64,000 nucleotides of DNA from Hygrophila difformis (GCA_030278955.1 JAOANR010000006.1:4831310-4895309), one strand, 5' to 3'. Shown: positions 23,160-34,856, numbered from the stretch's first letter. Made by a program: numbers and translations. Notes: generated by a model from the letters alone, not told the origin.

Positions 23160-24365
23160 ATGGTTCCTTATCGCGCTAGAGGTGCTGGGCGACGGGGAAG
23201 GCCCCGCAGAAACCAGGGCCCACCCGTTGGAGATAGGGTTGGAGACTTTGCACCCGAAGAGATGGGAAATATGGTTCCACCTGATGGGGTTGAACAGGGG
23301 AACTACGGACTACCACCTCCTCCTCCACCACCTGCACCGGAAGTACCACCTGTTGCTCAGGTGCCGCTCGGGAATCCACCAGTAGGAGGTGCAGCTGTCT
23401 TCAATCCAATTGAGTTCGCCCGGCAGCTGGCACAGTTCTTCCAGATGTTACCACAGCCTGTCGTGCAGCCTGCTCCTGCACCTGTTCCAGTCCATGTAGA
23501 CTATGTGGACCTATCCACAAAGCACCGTCCACCAAAGTTTGCAGGGGGTGCCAGTCCTTCTGATCTGGAGAACTGGAAGTATCAGTTGGGTCGGGTTCTT
23601 ATTAGTATCAACTGTCCTGAGGACCAGAAGGTTTATGTAGCTTCCCACTATCTGGAAGGGGAAGCACTGCATTGGTGGAGGACCCGCGAGCACGACCTAC
23701 TCGCTCGACCCGGGTTCAACTGGGAACAGTTTACAAAGGCTCTTAGTTCCCATTTCTATCCACCACATGTCTTGGAGGCGAAGAAAATGGAATTTCTGGG
23801 TTTGAGACAGACAGAAAGTATGAGCGTTACCGCTTATCACAGGAAGTTTGTGGAGCTTATGAGGTATGCTCCGGAAGTTATGCCCACTGGTAAGGACGAG
23901 GTTCGTCGTTTCATTTCGGGTCTTCGGGCAGGAATTAAGTCCTCTTTCGGCTATCGAGGTTATGATACATTGTCTGAGGCATTCGATCAGGCCCTATATG
24001 TGGAGGAGAGCCGGTCTGAAGAACGCCAGCAGTGGCAAAGTAAAAAGAGGCATAGGGAGCAGGGTCGTGAGGGGTATGGAGGCGGTGATCAGAGAGGCCA
24101 GCCTGCTGTTAGGGGCCGCCGTGATGGTGGTCGTGCTGATGTAGCCAGGGGTGGTGGTCGTGCACCGCTACCTGTTCGTGAGGTTGGACCTGACGGGCGA
24201 CTTGTGTATCGTTGCTGGACTTGCAATGAGGTGGGTCATCGCCGAGCGAATTGCCCGCGAGCTGGCAGGGGTAGACCGGTTCGGGCTGACCGAGGTGGCA
24301 GACTGAACGTCTTGGATCGTGCGGAGGCAGATCGTCGGGATGAAGTTCTTGCAGGTGTGTTTTAA
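23160..24365 (+). CDS. Gypsy Gag protein, on the strand opposite to pol
   Basis: The ATG at 23160 (MVPYRARGAGRRGRPRR) starts a 401-codon frame ending at 24365. It has a basic N-terminus, a Pro-rich segment (about residues 50-110), a retrotransposon Gag core (about 130-260, for example LEGEALHWWRTREHD and VTAYHRKFVELMRYAPE), a basic Arg/Gly-rich linker, and one CCHC zinc knuckle (CWTCNEVGHRRANC) at about residues 352-365. The frame stops shortly after, just past the sequence junction, and does not reach a protease domain. In intact relatives gag and pol are in one orientation; here gag faces pol. It may be an intact capsid protein but lacks its downstream fusion partner. Confidence 0.9.
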   Translation: MVPYRARGAGRRGRPRRNQGPPVGDRVGDFAPEEMGNMVPPDGVEQGNYGLPPPPPPPAPEVPPVAQVPLGNPPVGGAAVFNPIEFARQLAQFFQMLPQPVVQPAPAPVPVHVDYVDLSTKHRPPKFAGGASPSDLENWKYQLGRVLISINCPEDQKVYVASHYLEGEALHWWRTREHDLLARPGFNWEQFTKALSSHFYPPHVLEAKKMEFLGLRQTESMSVTAYHRKFVELMRYAPEVMPTGKDEVRRFISGLRAGIKSSFGYRGYDTLSEAFDQALYVEESRSEERQQWQSKKRHREQGREGYGGGDQRGQPAVRGRRDGGRADVARGGGRAPLPVREVGPDGRLVYRCWTCNEVGHRRANCPRAGRGRPVRADRGGRLNVLDRAEADRRDEVLAGVF

Positions 24366-24397
24366 ATTCCTGCAGTTTTCTATTTTCTTTTCGTTGT

Positions 24398-24409
24398 GCT
24401 CTGATACCA
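24398..24409 (-). other. Primer-binding site (initiator tRNA-Met type), minus strand
   Basis: On the minus strand TGGTATCAGAGC follows the right LTR terminus after three bases (GAG). It is in the sense of pol, the PPT and both LTRs. Only about 45 bp of leader follow before the inverted gag segment. Confidence 0.88.
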
Positions 24410-24412
24410 CTC

Positions 24413-26514
24413 TGTAACGCCCCGAAAATTCAAACCTGATTTTCGCAAGCGTTACCGCTGTACTAACTATCCTAAACTAGTGGCCAACTAATTTAAAATA
24501 GCTAGTACAACACTGGGTAAACCTAAAGTGATCATCTGATTAATCCGGTTTAATGTGGAAGCTAAAACAAGTAAAACACATAGGCACATAAACAATTACC
24601 ACAGAACAACTGCATAAAGCAAACTCTGTCAGAGTAACAGGCTACAAGCCTCTCAGATCATGATCAGGCAACCTATCAATACATCAAAGGGAGCTACCGG
24701 CCCAAAGCAGCAAATCACATACTCAAACAAGGCCACAAGCCGATATGAAATAAATCCTAGCTTCACAGGCCTCAACTAGTCAAGTATATATCAAGCCAAA
24801 GCAGTCAACAGAGTATCACATAATGACATATAAATAATAATAACAGAAATGTCCTATCTATGTGATCTCTCATAACCCCAAACCCAGTCATGCTCCAGCG
24901 CCTCCAGCAGGATCTATAAAACAGACAAAAGCAAAGGGGGTCAGTACAACGTACTGAGCAAGGCTACGTGCCGGGGAGTAAGGGAAAACATCCTCATATC
25001 TCATGATAATAAATAATAATAATAATAATAATAATATAATTAACAGAGCATAATATAGAAAAAGCAGATAAAACATCACACCGTCCCATACCGGTGCTTC
25101 AACCACAATCATACAATTTATGCAAGTGATGCATGGCCTAACATACACATATCTACCCTACATGCAAGTGCAATGAATATGCCTAGCCGGCAGCCTAAAC
25201 CCGGGCGGTATGAACCCACGGGTGAGGATATCATCAACTCCAACCCGTTACAGGGTAACATACACCATCCCCGCAGGGAACACAGGCATCACAGCCCAAT
25301 CACAGGCATAACAGCCAAATCACAGGCATCGCAGCCAAATCACAGGCATCACAGCCTAATAATCACCCCGCAGGGCCATCGGGACTCAACAACACCGGTA
25401 AAGGCTGCCCGATCAGACATTTCCAATATGTCCATCCATCCATAATGCAATACCATGCATTATAATAACCAGCCCAAAAGGGCCAACAGGAATAACAACC
25501 AATAATCCACATATACATAATGATATCATAATTCAACAGTTTCCCCTAAGCAATTCAACAACCCACACGGGCCAATTGATTAATCCACGGTTTACCAATA
25601 ACATTTGGGGAGGCCATAACAATAATTGGAGCAAAGAAAACATCATTATATAATCAAAATCGCACAAAAAGGGGCCAAACAGGGCCTTCATGCGCTCACG
25701 GCGCACCCGCGCGCGTAAAACGCGTGATATACGCAGCCCAGTACTGTAGCGATACTGTAGCGATTACTGTAGCAATTACTGTAGCAAGTTACTGTGGTAA
25801 TTACTGTTCAAATTACCGTGGTAATTACTGTTCAAATTACCGTGGTAATTACTGTGGCGAATTACTGCGGTAACTACGCGCGTTACCGCGGTAACTACTG
25901 TACAGTTACTGTAGCAGTACTGTAGCAGTTACTGTAGCAGTTACTGTTCATCGTCTTCTCCGATTTTCCAATCGGTTTTCCGGCGATTTCGCCGGAATCC
26001 GACCCCCAAATACCCCCCAAACACGTAATTTAAGCAATATAATCCCTTGCCTGAAGTCTTTCAACAATAATCGACCTCCGATTCGTCGATTTAAAGCTCC
26101 AATTCGTCCAAATCCACCAAAAATTCACCAAGAACCCTAACATCAAAAATCATCTCCAACTCACCACCAAAACCAACAAATATATGCTCAAATCGAAGAG
26201 GATGACGAGGGGAATCACTTACCAACAATCAATTAATCGATCTTCAAGAACACGTGATGATTCGGGTGAGTTGAAAACCTCCCATTTCTTCCCCTTCCTC
26301 TCGGCCTTTCTCTTCTCTCTCTTCCCGTTTCTTTTCCCCCTTTTTTTTCCACAAATACAAACAAAAGACCCCTTATTACTTCCACTTGTTAATAATTATA
26401 GTAGAGCCCCTATACATTCTTAATCACATCAAATCGACCCAACCGGACTGAAATGCAAAATAACCAATTACCAAGTTATTTAAACAGTCCAATTAATTAA
26501 ATCGGGTCATTACA
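24413..26514 (-). repeat. 5' LTR (relative to pol) of the gypsy element
   Basis: 2102 bp, TG...CA boundaries, followed at the right by the target duplicate TCAAA. The AAT run (25007-25036) and the TACTGTAGC-rich tract (about 25737-25950) are shorter than in the left LTR. Confidence 0.93.
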
Positions 26515-26519
26515 TCAAA

Positions 26520-26900
26520 CCACCACAATAGCCTCTCACTGAGTGAGTGTGTGAGTTATCTGAGTGTGTCAGGAAGTCCACCAAGGAGCCAGTAAGAATC
26601 TGAGTGACATTACCTTTTGTGTCGTGTTTGAGACCGTTGGCTCTCTCTATGTGTTGGAGGATCTTGGTAATCAATGCGTGTTGCTTGGTGCAATTATTGG
26701 GGATTGGTCCTGAGCCCTGAAGAAGATCAACACTACCTGAGATTGAGTATCTCTGTTTTGTTTGTTGTTTTCTCCTTTTTTATTGTTATACTTTGTGTAT
26801 TGTTATCCGCATGTATTTTTGTTCTGAGCTCCTGTTTTCTTTGTGTTGTGGTTACTGCAGATTTGCATAGCGGTGAATACCTAACAGTGGTATAAGTGTG
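26520..26900 (+). repeat. Right half of the older LTR-like remnant
   Basis: Transcript-like, less AT-rich sequence ending near 26890 in TACCTAACA followed by GTGGTATAAG, which resembles an LTR end plus a decayed tRNA-Met primer site. The short open frame at 26674-26895 is not gene-like. Confidence 0.4.
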
Positions 26901-27669
26901 CAAACTCATAACAATTTATTTATCAAAATCCAATCAATTCCTCATCATGGATGTATAGAAATCAAAGTAATGGTTGATTAATTAATGATTGGCGATAGGT
27001 CATGGCGATTAATTAGTCTAAGGAACTTTCTTATAATTAATGTGACCCATTCAATCTATATCTCATGATGCAAATGACTTCAAATTGCCCTTCAATAACA
27101 ATCAAATCAACTTTCTGCTTGAATACTTAACAATTTTGTATCAACTGATAATAAATTAAGACATATTGGCTACTTCACCTAATGAGAATTTTATCTTCAA
27201 TCTTAATAATATTTAAAATTGAAATTTTAACATGAAGTTTCTGCTTGATACCATCACTTGTTATTTGACCCTAATGACTAAATTGAAATTTATGTACTAT
27301 GTTTCTGAATATTATTAACGTTTTAATGACTAAATAAATTGATTAAAAGTGAATGAATATTATTATGAGTAAAAAAAAAAAAGAATCGCATCATTCATAG
27401 TTAAATTATTACTATTATGTTTTTGTAAAATGTCGTCGTATGACGTGGGCGTGATATATAATTTATGTATAATTATTATGGCGACAACGCAACATTTCTT
27501 TTTCTTTATTAGTAAGAGCATATATTTTTTTTTTTTTTTAGTATTGAAGAAATATATAGTTTGTAATTAGATGATAGGAAGAAGAAGAAAAAGGATGAAA
27601 GGGATGTTGGAATAATGGGGCCTCCTCCCAAGAAACAAACAAACTTACTTCTGCGTTCTCAAATGTTTA
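26901..27669. other. AT-rich intergenic DNA
   Basis: No coding or RNA feature recognised; contains a poly(T) run at about 27526-27539. Confidence 0.4.
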
Positions 27670-27910
27670 TTACAAACCAACTTTTCACGCAGTTCAATGC
27701 ACATTTTAAATCATTAATAACTCAAATTCGGTATAAGTAAAAATTCTAGAAGTTCGATATTTAAAAACTACACGATGAGACGAATCTAACAAGATCTCAC
27801 TTGACTATATTTTAACTTGTATAACTATAATAAAAGTTTAAGTAAAAGTCTGTGTGTGAATAGTAACTTTTTTTTTCAAATGTTAAAAACATTTGAAAAC
27901 GGAGGAAGTA
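27670..27910. mobile_element. Stowaway-like MITE, 5' end degraded
   Basis: Right end AACGGAGGAAGTA at 27898-27910. The interior has GACGAATCTAACAAGATCTC and a TTCAATGCACATTTTAAATC block shared with 39653, 42280 and 60187. The left boundary is approximate. Confidence 0.6.
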
Positions 27911-28119
27911 TATTATTAGTATTATTTAAATATTTTAATTGGGCATGTAGCCATTTAGGTGAGTTCTCTTGTGCGTGTATCAATGTATGTTTATATATGC
28001 TGCCCTAACGGGGTGAATGCTGGTATTATAAAAGGCAACCAAATTAGTATTTTCTTCTTCTTTTTTTCATAAAGGAATGAATAAATTAATTAAATGCAGT
28101 CGGCATAACTTTAATATAG

Positions 28120-28407
28120 TACTTCCTACGTTCCACTTAGAGTTGCTGTTCATTTCTGCATGCAATTTAATATAATTTTTTATGCAATTCAATACACTTT
28201 TTTATCTGATAGTTAATATCTCAAAATATATAGAACTAAAAATTATGCAAAATATATATTCTAAAACTATACGATTAGACAAATCTAGCAAGACCGAACT
28301 CGACTATTTTTTTCAAATATATGCTTATAATAATATTGAATAAAAGTTGAACAATTAACATTGTCAAAAAAATCAAACATGACACTTCTAATGGGACGGA
28401 GGAAGTA
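28120..28407. mobile_element. Stowaway-like MITE
   Basis: TACTTCCTACGTTCCACTT at the left and ATGGGACGGAGGAAGTA at the right; 288 bp. The interior is the reverse orientation of the 8160/9511 subfamily. Confidence 0.78.
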
Positions 28408-28548
28408 TTACAGTATGTAATAAGATGCTCTCCTTACTGGGAATTATTTTTTTTTTGGTAAAAAAAAGAAAAAGATTGTGATATCTCCATCTACATATTT
28501 TTAAAAAGGTTATACCATATTGAAACAAAAAAAAAGCTGCTTGCAAGA

Positions 28549-28808
28549 TACTTCCTCCGTCTCACTATTTTTATTACGGACCCATCCAACACGTATTTCG
28601 ATACATATTTTTAACGGTTAATAACATAAATTGTGTATAACCATAAGTTATAAAAGGTTAATTGTCTAAAACTAAAAGATTTGATGAATTTAACAAGATC
28701 TCACTTGGCTATGTTTTTTCTTAGCTATGATAAAAATTCGAATCAAAGTTAAACAATTAATAATGCCAAAAAAACATCCGTAACAAAAACACCGAGACGG
28801 AGGTAGTA
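28549..28808. mobile_element. Stowaway-like MITE
   Basis: TACTTCCTCCGTCTCAC at the left and GAGACGGAGGTAGTA at the right; 260 bp. Confidence 0.8.
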
Positions 28809-28881
28809 ACTAATTATACACTACATTATACACTTTTATCAACGATTTGAAAGTGAACACACTACATTATAATGTTTTAAC

Positions 28882-29133
28882 TACTCTCTCCGTTCCTTTT
28901 TACTTGTCTTTTTAGAGATTGAAAAGTGTTCCAAAATAATTGTCATTTTTAGGTAGTTATGCTATAGTTTTTTATTATATTGCTCTTCACTTTACATAAA
29001 TGCTATTTGTTGGATATTTATTAAGAATAATTGTAGTTGAAGTGTAGAAATGTAAATTTATAAGTTAATTAATGCAAACATTGGTTATTGAAATTGAGCT
29101 GAAAGAGATAACTATTTAGAAATGGATGGAGTA
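28882..29133. mobile_element. Stowaway-like MITE
   Basis: TACTCTCTCCGTTCC at the left and AATGGATGGAGTA at the right; 252 bp, a distinct interior. The third MITE in one kilobase. Confidence 0.6.
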
Positions 29134-30483
29134 ATTAAATGAATACGAAAAAAAAAATCATATGTTAATTCACAACATTTATGGTGATGGAATAGAATTA
29201 TTTTTAAAAACTTAAAAGAAAAACATTTGAAAATTTTCCATAATGAGATGGTTTGTTTAATTTATTGTGAAACTGATTGATCCAAATTAATTTGCTACAC
29301 GGCAAAACTTAAATTTAATGAAGCCCTCTCTCTCTATATATATGTATTGTAACATGTTCCTGTTTGGCAAAGCAGTTAAATTAAAATTAACTTTTTGTGA
29401 GACAGTTTAAAAAAATTAACTTATTTAAAAGAAAAAATAACTTAAAACAGCGGTCAATTAGCTTCTTCTGAAATCGCTGCAAATAGTAGCATTTTGGATT
29501 TTAGCTTGTTTTAGGCAAAAAGTTAGTCTTGAAATTGTCAAACAGCTAATTTTAACTAATTATTACTCACATAATCAGTTAACAGCTAACAACTAATTCT
29601 CAAAACACTATATTATCTCTGATTTATTCAGACGAATAATAACTGTGCATCATTTTCTATCTTTTAAGAGTGATCATATTCTTTTGGATAAATATATGAA
29701 ATAATTTACTACTACCGACTACCTGTTACCTGAAAAGAAACTTACTGTGATTATATTTATAATTTATTACAGTTTTTATTATTCGATATATATAATCTAC
29801 GCATATAGTTGTACTATTGTAAACAAAACTAGGAAAACACCAAATGTGTACATAGCTGCATTTCTTTTGTTCTGTAAGTTAAATTTATTTCAACATTACT
29901 TGTATGAATTAACAACCGGGCCAAAATTGATCGATTCAAGGGGTTGACTTAAGTAAGGTGTGCAAGTTTGACTTTACCTATTAAGGTAGTAGTATTACAG
30001 ATCTATTAATCTTTCATTTTACAATGTAATTTTCAACTATTGGTTTTATTTTTATTTATTTATTGAAGTTGTTGAAGAAAAAATATGATCGAAGAATAAT
30101 AAGTTATAAGAATACTAGAGTTCATAACACATTATCTGCTTCTTTAAATAAAATCCACATATGTAAAATGGATTAATAAATCAGTGCATTCTTATGTGGT
30201 ATACTGTATATAATTAGGATCCTTGCACAGTTTCTGTGAGTTTTTGGGATCCTTCTTTAAATAAAATCCACATATATATATATAAAGTCATGTTCTTTAC
30301 ACAAGCCTTACAAGGTTGTAGCTGTAAAAATAAGCCTTGCAAACAAAAAATATCCTTAATAGTTTCGGATTGCTTTGGAAGCTACTTTCTAGTTTAATTA
30401 ATTTTTTAGATACGTGTTTTCATTGGTTTATGGTAATTAAAAAAAAAAAGAAGTAAAAGTTGGTCGGAAAGTTAAAAAACTAA
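29134..30483. other. AT-rich intergenic DNA with MITE debris
   Basis: No gene seen. A CTGTTTGGCAAAGCAG stretch at about 29360 and AGCTAATTTTAACTAATTA further on suggest a decayed inverted-repeat element. The block CTTCTTTAAATAAAATCC occurs twice as a direct repeat (about 30139 and 30253). Confidence 0.35.
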
Positions 30484-33400
30484 GGGGGCATTTGGTTGGG
30501 GTATCTTGGATGCCCTCTGGGAATCTTCTGCAAGGAATGACACATTCTCACGTTTGGTTGGGGTAATCTTTTAGGAAGGAATGTGAGATTCCCAACCAAG
30601 TGGAAATGTTGGCTAAGATTGATGGGAATGTGATTCCCTTCAATACGCCAGGTAATCTTAGATTACCAGGCATCTTTCATTTCATCTTACATTAAATTGT
30701 CTTTTATACCCTTTTAAATTTTAAAACCATACATCAACCCATTTTAAAACTTAATCATTTTATTATTTTTATTGAATTTTAATTTGATATAATAAAAATT
30801 CATTAATTATTTAATTTATTTTTATTCTTTTTTGTGCCATAGAGTTTTTGAACATTTTCGATAAATTTCACTTTATACAGTTTGCACATTCTATAAAATT
30901 GCAACAAACAAGTAGATTTAACTCATTCCAAGGTACAATTATCTTTCAAACGTAATGCAATATATGATAATTTATGAAATAAAAATTTACAGACACTGCA
31001 GAGGAATTTTCTTATAAATGACGAAGCATCGAATTAATAAGAAATAAGCTTCATGAGAACTATTAAATAATAATTTTGAATTAAGGGCATTATAGTCTAT
31101 TCATGTTATGTAGGAATATGAGATGGCTTTGGTTAGGGTGCTGAGACCAATGTCTCTTGATGTACTGTGGCACATCCAAGCCATTGATTAAATGTTGAAA
31201 TCAATGGCTAAGATTAATGCAAAGGGTACTATTGTAATTTCAATAAGATCCATATATTCTCTATTCATTTTTCTTAATTCTCATGCTCATACTTCTCTCT
31301 CCCTCATAATTTATTTTTCTTTTTGGAATTTCTAAAATTTGATAGGAAATTTAGATTGCTTGTATCGAGTAGGTAAATTTTCATATAAAGAACATTAAAA
31401 TCCGAGTTCGTTTGAGAAATTTAGAGTCATTTGAAGTTCATTGCGATTTTAAAAAACGTAGTCTTCACATTTCAGCAACGGTGGCTTTGCAATTCAGCGA
31501 CGGGAGCTTTACAATTCAGCGACACAGAGTATGCATTTCAGCGACATAGCCTATACAACATAGTTTTTGTGACAAACTTCAAATGGCTCTAACTTTTTCA
31601 AATGAGCTTGGATTTGGACGTTATTTATATGAAAATCTATCTACTCAATGCAAGGAAATTAAATATCCTATCAGATTTTATAAAGCCTAAACAGATAAAT
31701 ATCATATTTTCAAAATAACCAGAATAAGATACCTTTTCATTTGAAAATCTGGTATTTATCTATTTATAATTTCGAAAATTTAATAAGAAATTTAGATTCA
31801 TTGCATCGAGTAGGTAGATTTTCATATAAAGAATGTCAAGATCCGAGTTCGTTTGAGAAAGTTAGAGCCATTTGAAGTTTATTACGATTTTCAGAAACAT
31901 GACCTTCACATTTCAGCGACGGTGGCTATGTAATTCAGTGACGGAGGCTTTATAATTCAGCGATGGAGGCTTAATAATTTAGCGATGTAGCTTATGCATT
32001 TCATCGACGTAGCCTATATAACAAAGTTTATGCGACAAACTTCAAATGACTCTAACTTTCTCAAATGACCTCAGATTTGGACGCTCTTTATATGAAAATC
32101 TATGTACTCAATGTAAAGAATTTAAATATCCTATCAGATTTTAGAAAGTCTAAACATGTAATATCATATTTTCAAAATAATGAACATAAGATATTTTTTC
32201 TTTTCAAAATCTGGTATTTATCTATTTGGTATTTCTAAACTTTGATGGGAAATTTAGATTTCTTGCATCGAGTAGGTAAATTTTCATATAAAGAACATCA
32301 AAATCCGAGTTCGTTTGAGAAATTTAGAGTCATTTGAAGTTAATTGCGATTTTAAAAAACGTAGCATTTACATTTCAGCGACGGTGGCTTTGCAATTCAG
32401 CGACGTGAGCTTTACAATTCAGCGACATAGAGCATGTATTTCAGCGACATAGCCTATACAACATAGTTTTTATGACAAACTTCAAATGGCTCTAACTTTT
32501 TCAAATGAGCTCGGATTTGGACGTTCTTTATATGAAAATCTATCTACTCAACACAAGGAATTTAAATATCGTACCAAAATTTAGAAAGTCTAACCAGATA
32601 AATATCATATTTTTAAAATAACAAAAATAAGATATCATTTCCTTTGAAAATTTGGTATTTATCAATTTGTAATTTCCAAAATTTGATAGGAATTTTAAAT
32701 TCCTAGCATCGAGTAGATAGATTTTCATATAAAGAATGTGAAAATCCGAGTTTATTTGAGAAAGTTAGAGCCATTTGAAATTCATTGTGATTTTCAGAAA
32801 CACAACCTTTACATTTCAGCGACGGTGGCTATGTAATTCAGCGACGGGGGCTTTACAATTCAGCGACGGAGGCTTTACAATTCAGCGACGGAGGCGTTAC
32901 AATTTAGCGATATAGCCTATGCATTTCAGCGACGTGGCCAATACAACAAAATTTATGTGACAAACTTCAAATGGCTCTAACTTTCTCAAACGAACTTGGA
33001 TTTGGACGTTCTTTATATGAAAATCTATCTACTCAATGCAAGAAATTTAAATATTCTCTAAGATTTTAGAAATTGTAAACATATAAATATCATATTTTCA
33101 AAACAACGAGCATAAGATATCTTTTCTTTTAAAAATCTGGTATTTATCTATTTGTATTTTCCAAAATTTTATGGGAAATTTAGATTCATTGCATCGAGTA
33201 GGTAGATTTTCGTATAAAGAACGTCGAAATCCGAGTTCGTTTGAGAAAGTTAGAGCCATTTGAAGTGCATTACGATTTTCAAAAACACAGTCTTTACATT
33301 TCAGCGACGATGGCTACGTAATTCAGCGACGGAGCCTTTACAATTCAGCGATGGAGACATTACAATTCAGAAACATAGCCTATGCATTTCAACGACATGG

Positions 33401-33963
33401 TATATAGAACAAAATTTATATTACAAACTTCAAATGATTCTAACTTTCTCAAATGAGCTCGGATTTGGACGTTCTTTATATGATAATTTATCTACTTGAT
33501 GCAAGGAATCTAAATATCCGATCATATTTTAGAAATTCAAAATATAAAAATAGCAATTTAAGAGGAATGAAAGACTGACGAGTGAAAGAGATGAATAAAG
33601 ATAATTTCTCTATTATTATGCCATGAATTGTGTCAAAAGATAGCTAACTTATGCAAATTTTTTATACAATCTTTATTTAAGGATAGAAATCACTAAATTG
33701 ATTTTGTGAATGATTTTATTACTAAAGATAATTATTTATGTTTGACAATTCTAACCTTTTTATTTTATAGCCATTGGATATTTTTGTATGGTTGAGATGA
33801 TTTGTCTTGATGTACTACCATTCACATTGGTAGTACCATAACCATTCCCATATGAGATTCCCAATCCAACCAAACGCAGTAATCTTAAAATACCAAAAAA
33901 TAAGATTCCCAGCAATCTGACATTCCCACTGGTAATCTAAGATCTTTCCAACCAAACGCAACG
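30484..33963. mobile_element. Large non-autonomous PIF/Harbinger-like element
   Basis: Outer ends GGGGGCATTTGGTTGG (left) and CCAACCAAACGCAACG (right, 33948-33963) form terminal inverted repeats flanked on both sides by TAA (30481-30483 and 33964-33966), the duplication expected of PIF/Harbinger. Second copies of the CGTTTGGTTGGGGTAATC-type repeat lie about 70-120 bp inside each end. There is no transposase frame. Most of the interior (about 31310-33545) is a tandem array of hairpin units, listed separately. Length 3480 bp, much larger than usual Tourist MITEs. Confidence 0.7.
31310..33545. repeat. Tandem array of five long inverted-repeat units with minisatellite loops
   Basis: The landmark GCATCGAGTAGGTA (or a variant) recurs at about 31361, 31802, 32264, 32704 and 33190, giving spacings near 441, 462, 441 and 486. 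Within each unit a left arm (CATATAAAGAAC ... CCGAGTTCGTTTGAGAAA ... CATTTGAAGT) is followed by its inverted counterpart (CTTCAAATGGCTCTAAC ... GATTTGGACGTTCTTTATAT ... CTACTCAATGCAA). The arms are about 130-150 bp, imperfect. The loop holds three to six copies of a 22-bp unit with core TTCAGCGACGGAGGC. Units 1 and 3 are most alike, as are 2, 4 and 5, so a 0.9-kb higher-order period is visible. No credible protein is encoded. Confidence 0.88.
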
Positions 33964-34689
33964 TAACTGTTTTTTAAAGCTACTTTAGATAGCTTAAAAA
34001 ACAAAAGCTAAAAGCACATTTAATTCAAACACATTATAAATGTATTATTTAAATGGTTAGTAACTTAATTCTCAAATTAAATAAAAGCAAAAATTATATA
34101 AATGCATATAATTATTGATTCCGTCTTTCTTCTCCATTTACACTCTCCTTTATTCTGAAAGTGTAAACAAAAAGCATATATTAGAAATGAGAAGTTTTTC
34201 ACGACTTCGTCATTCAACCCCAGATGGTCTAAGATTTATTTTGGCGGCAGATGCTCTGGGCACTTGGTTCTTAAGAGGACCGTGAGCCTGGTTCTAATTT
34301 TCGGTTCTTCTTTTGTTTTGTTTTTTCCTTTTTATCTTTCCCCGACCTCACTTGGCTGTCTAGGAAAAAAAAAAAAAAAACAGTCATCACTCATCACCAA
34401 TAATAACTAATTAAATACAAAACAAAATTCCATTGGAAGTTAGTACAGAAAATGATTAGATAGCCCAGAGGGGCAATGAATAATCCTGATTTTTTTTAAA
34501 AAAAATTAATTAACTTATCCTCAAATTAAATACAAATTAATTAATACTACTATTGCAAGAGTGCTGGTTAAACGAATAGGGACAAAAACACTACATTTAC
34601 ATTAATTAACAAATGTTTACCTTTGCCCCTAATGATTCGGTTAAGATTCGCTTTCGTGTCACTATATAATTTTTTTTAACAGGTATACA

Positions 34690-34701
34690 GGCAAAATAGT
34701 G

Positions 34702-34742
<41 letters not shown>

Positions 34743-34856
34743 ACAAATTACAAAGCGATAAAAGGGATGGATAGGGGATCGAATGGGAAATCAAACCCCT
34801 AATCGATAACTTAAGAGTCGGGTGACTTGACCACTAGGCGAAATCCTCATCCCGCC
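34690..34856 (-). mobile_element. tRNA-derived SINE, minus strand
   Basis: On the minus strand an A-box-like CGCCTAGTGGTCAAGTCAC is followed by a B-box-like GGGGTTTGATTTCCC, then CCATCCCTTTTATCGC and the TTTGTAATTTGTGTG motif seen in other copies here. A (TA)n run at 34704-34739 interrupts the 3' region. Confidence 0.6.
34704..34739. repeat. (TA)n microsatellite
   Basis: About 18 uninterrupted TA units. Confidence 0.93.

Larger units (their letters stand above)
17332..26514 (-). mobile_element. Ty3/gypsy chromovirus (Tekay-like) with an inverted leader-gag segment
   Basis: Two near-identical LTRs (17332-19529 and 24413-26514) begin TG and end CA and are flanked by an exact 5-bp duplication TCAAA (17327-17331, 26515-26519). 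On the minus strand the order is LTR (right), a primer-binding site TGGTATCAGAGC complementary to initiator tRNA-Met, internal region, polypurine tract AAGGGGGGAGGAA, LTR (left). Pol (19616-22765) is on this strand and carries reverse transcriptase, RNase H, integrase and a chromodomain-like tail. The segment 22810-24412, holding a second primer-binding site, leader and gag, runs on the plus strand instead, and most of the protease region between gag and pol is missing. The element is therefore defective in cis. LTR similarity indicates a recent insertion. Confidence 0.93.

Noticed and set aside
26674..26895. Short hydrophobic open frame
   Set aside because: It lies inside the older LTR-like remnant, and its composition follows a T-rich LTR segment.
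31310..33545. CRISPR-like or satellite array
   Set aside because: Repeats are long imperfect palindromes without unique spacers of uniform size; the window is plant nuclear DNA. It is kept as a hairpin array within a mobile element.
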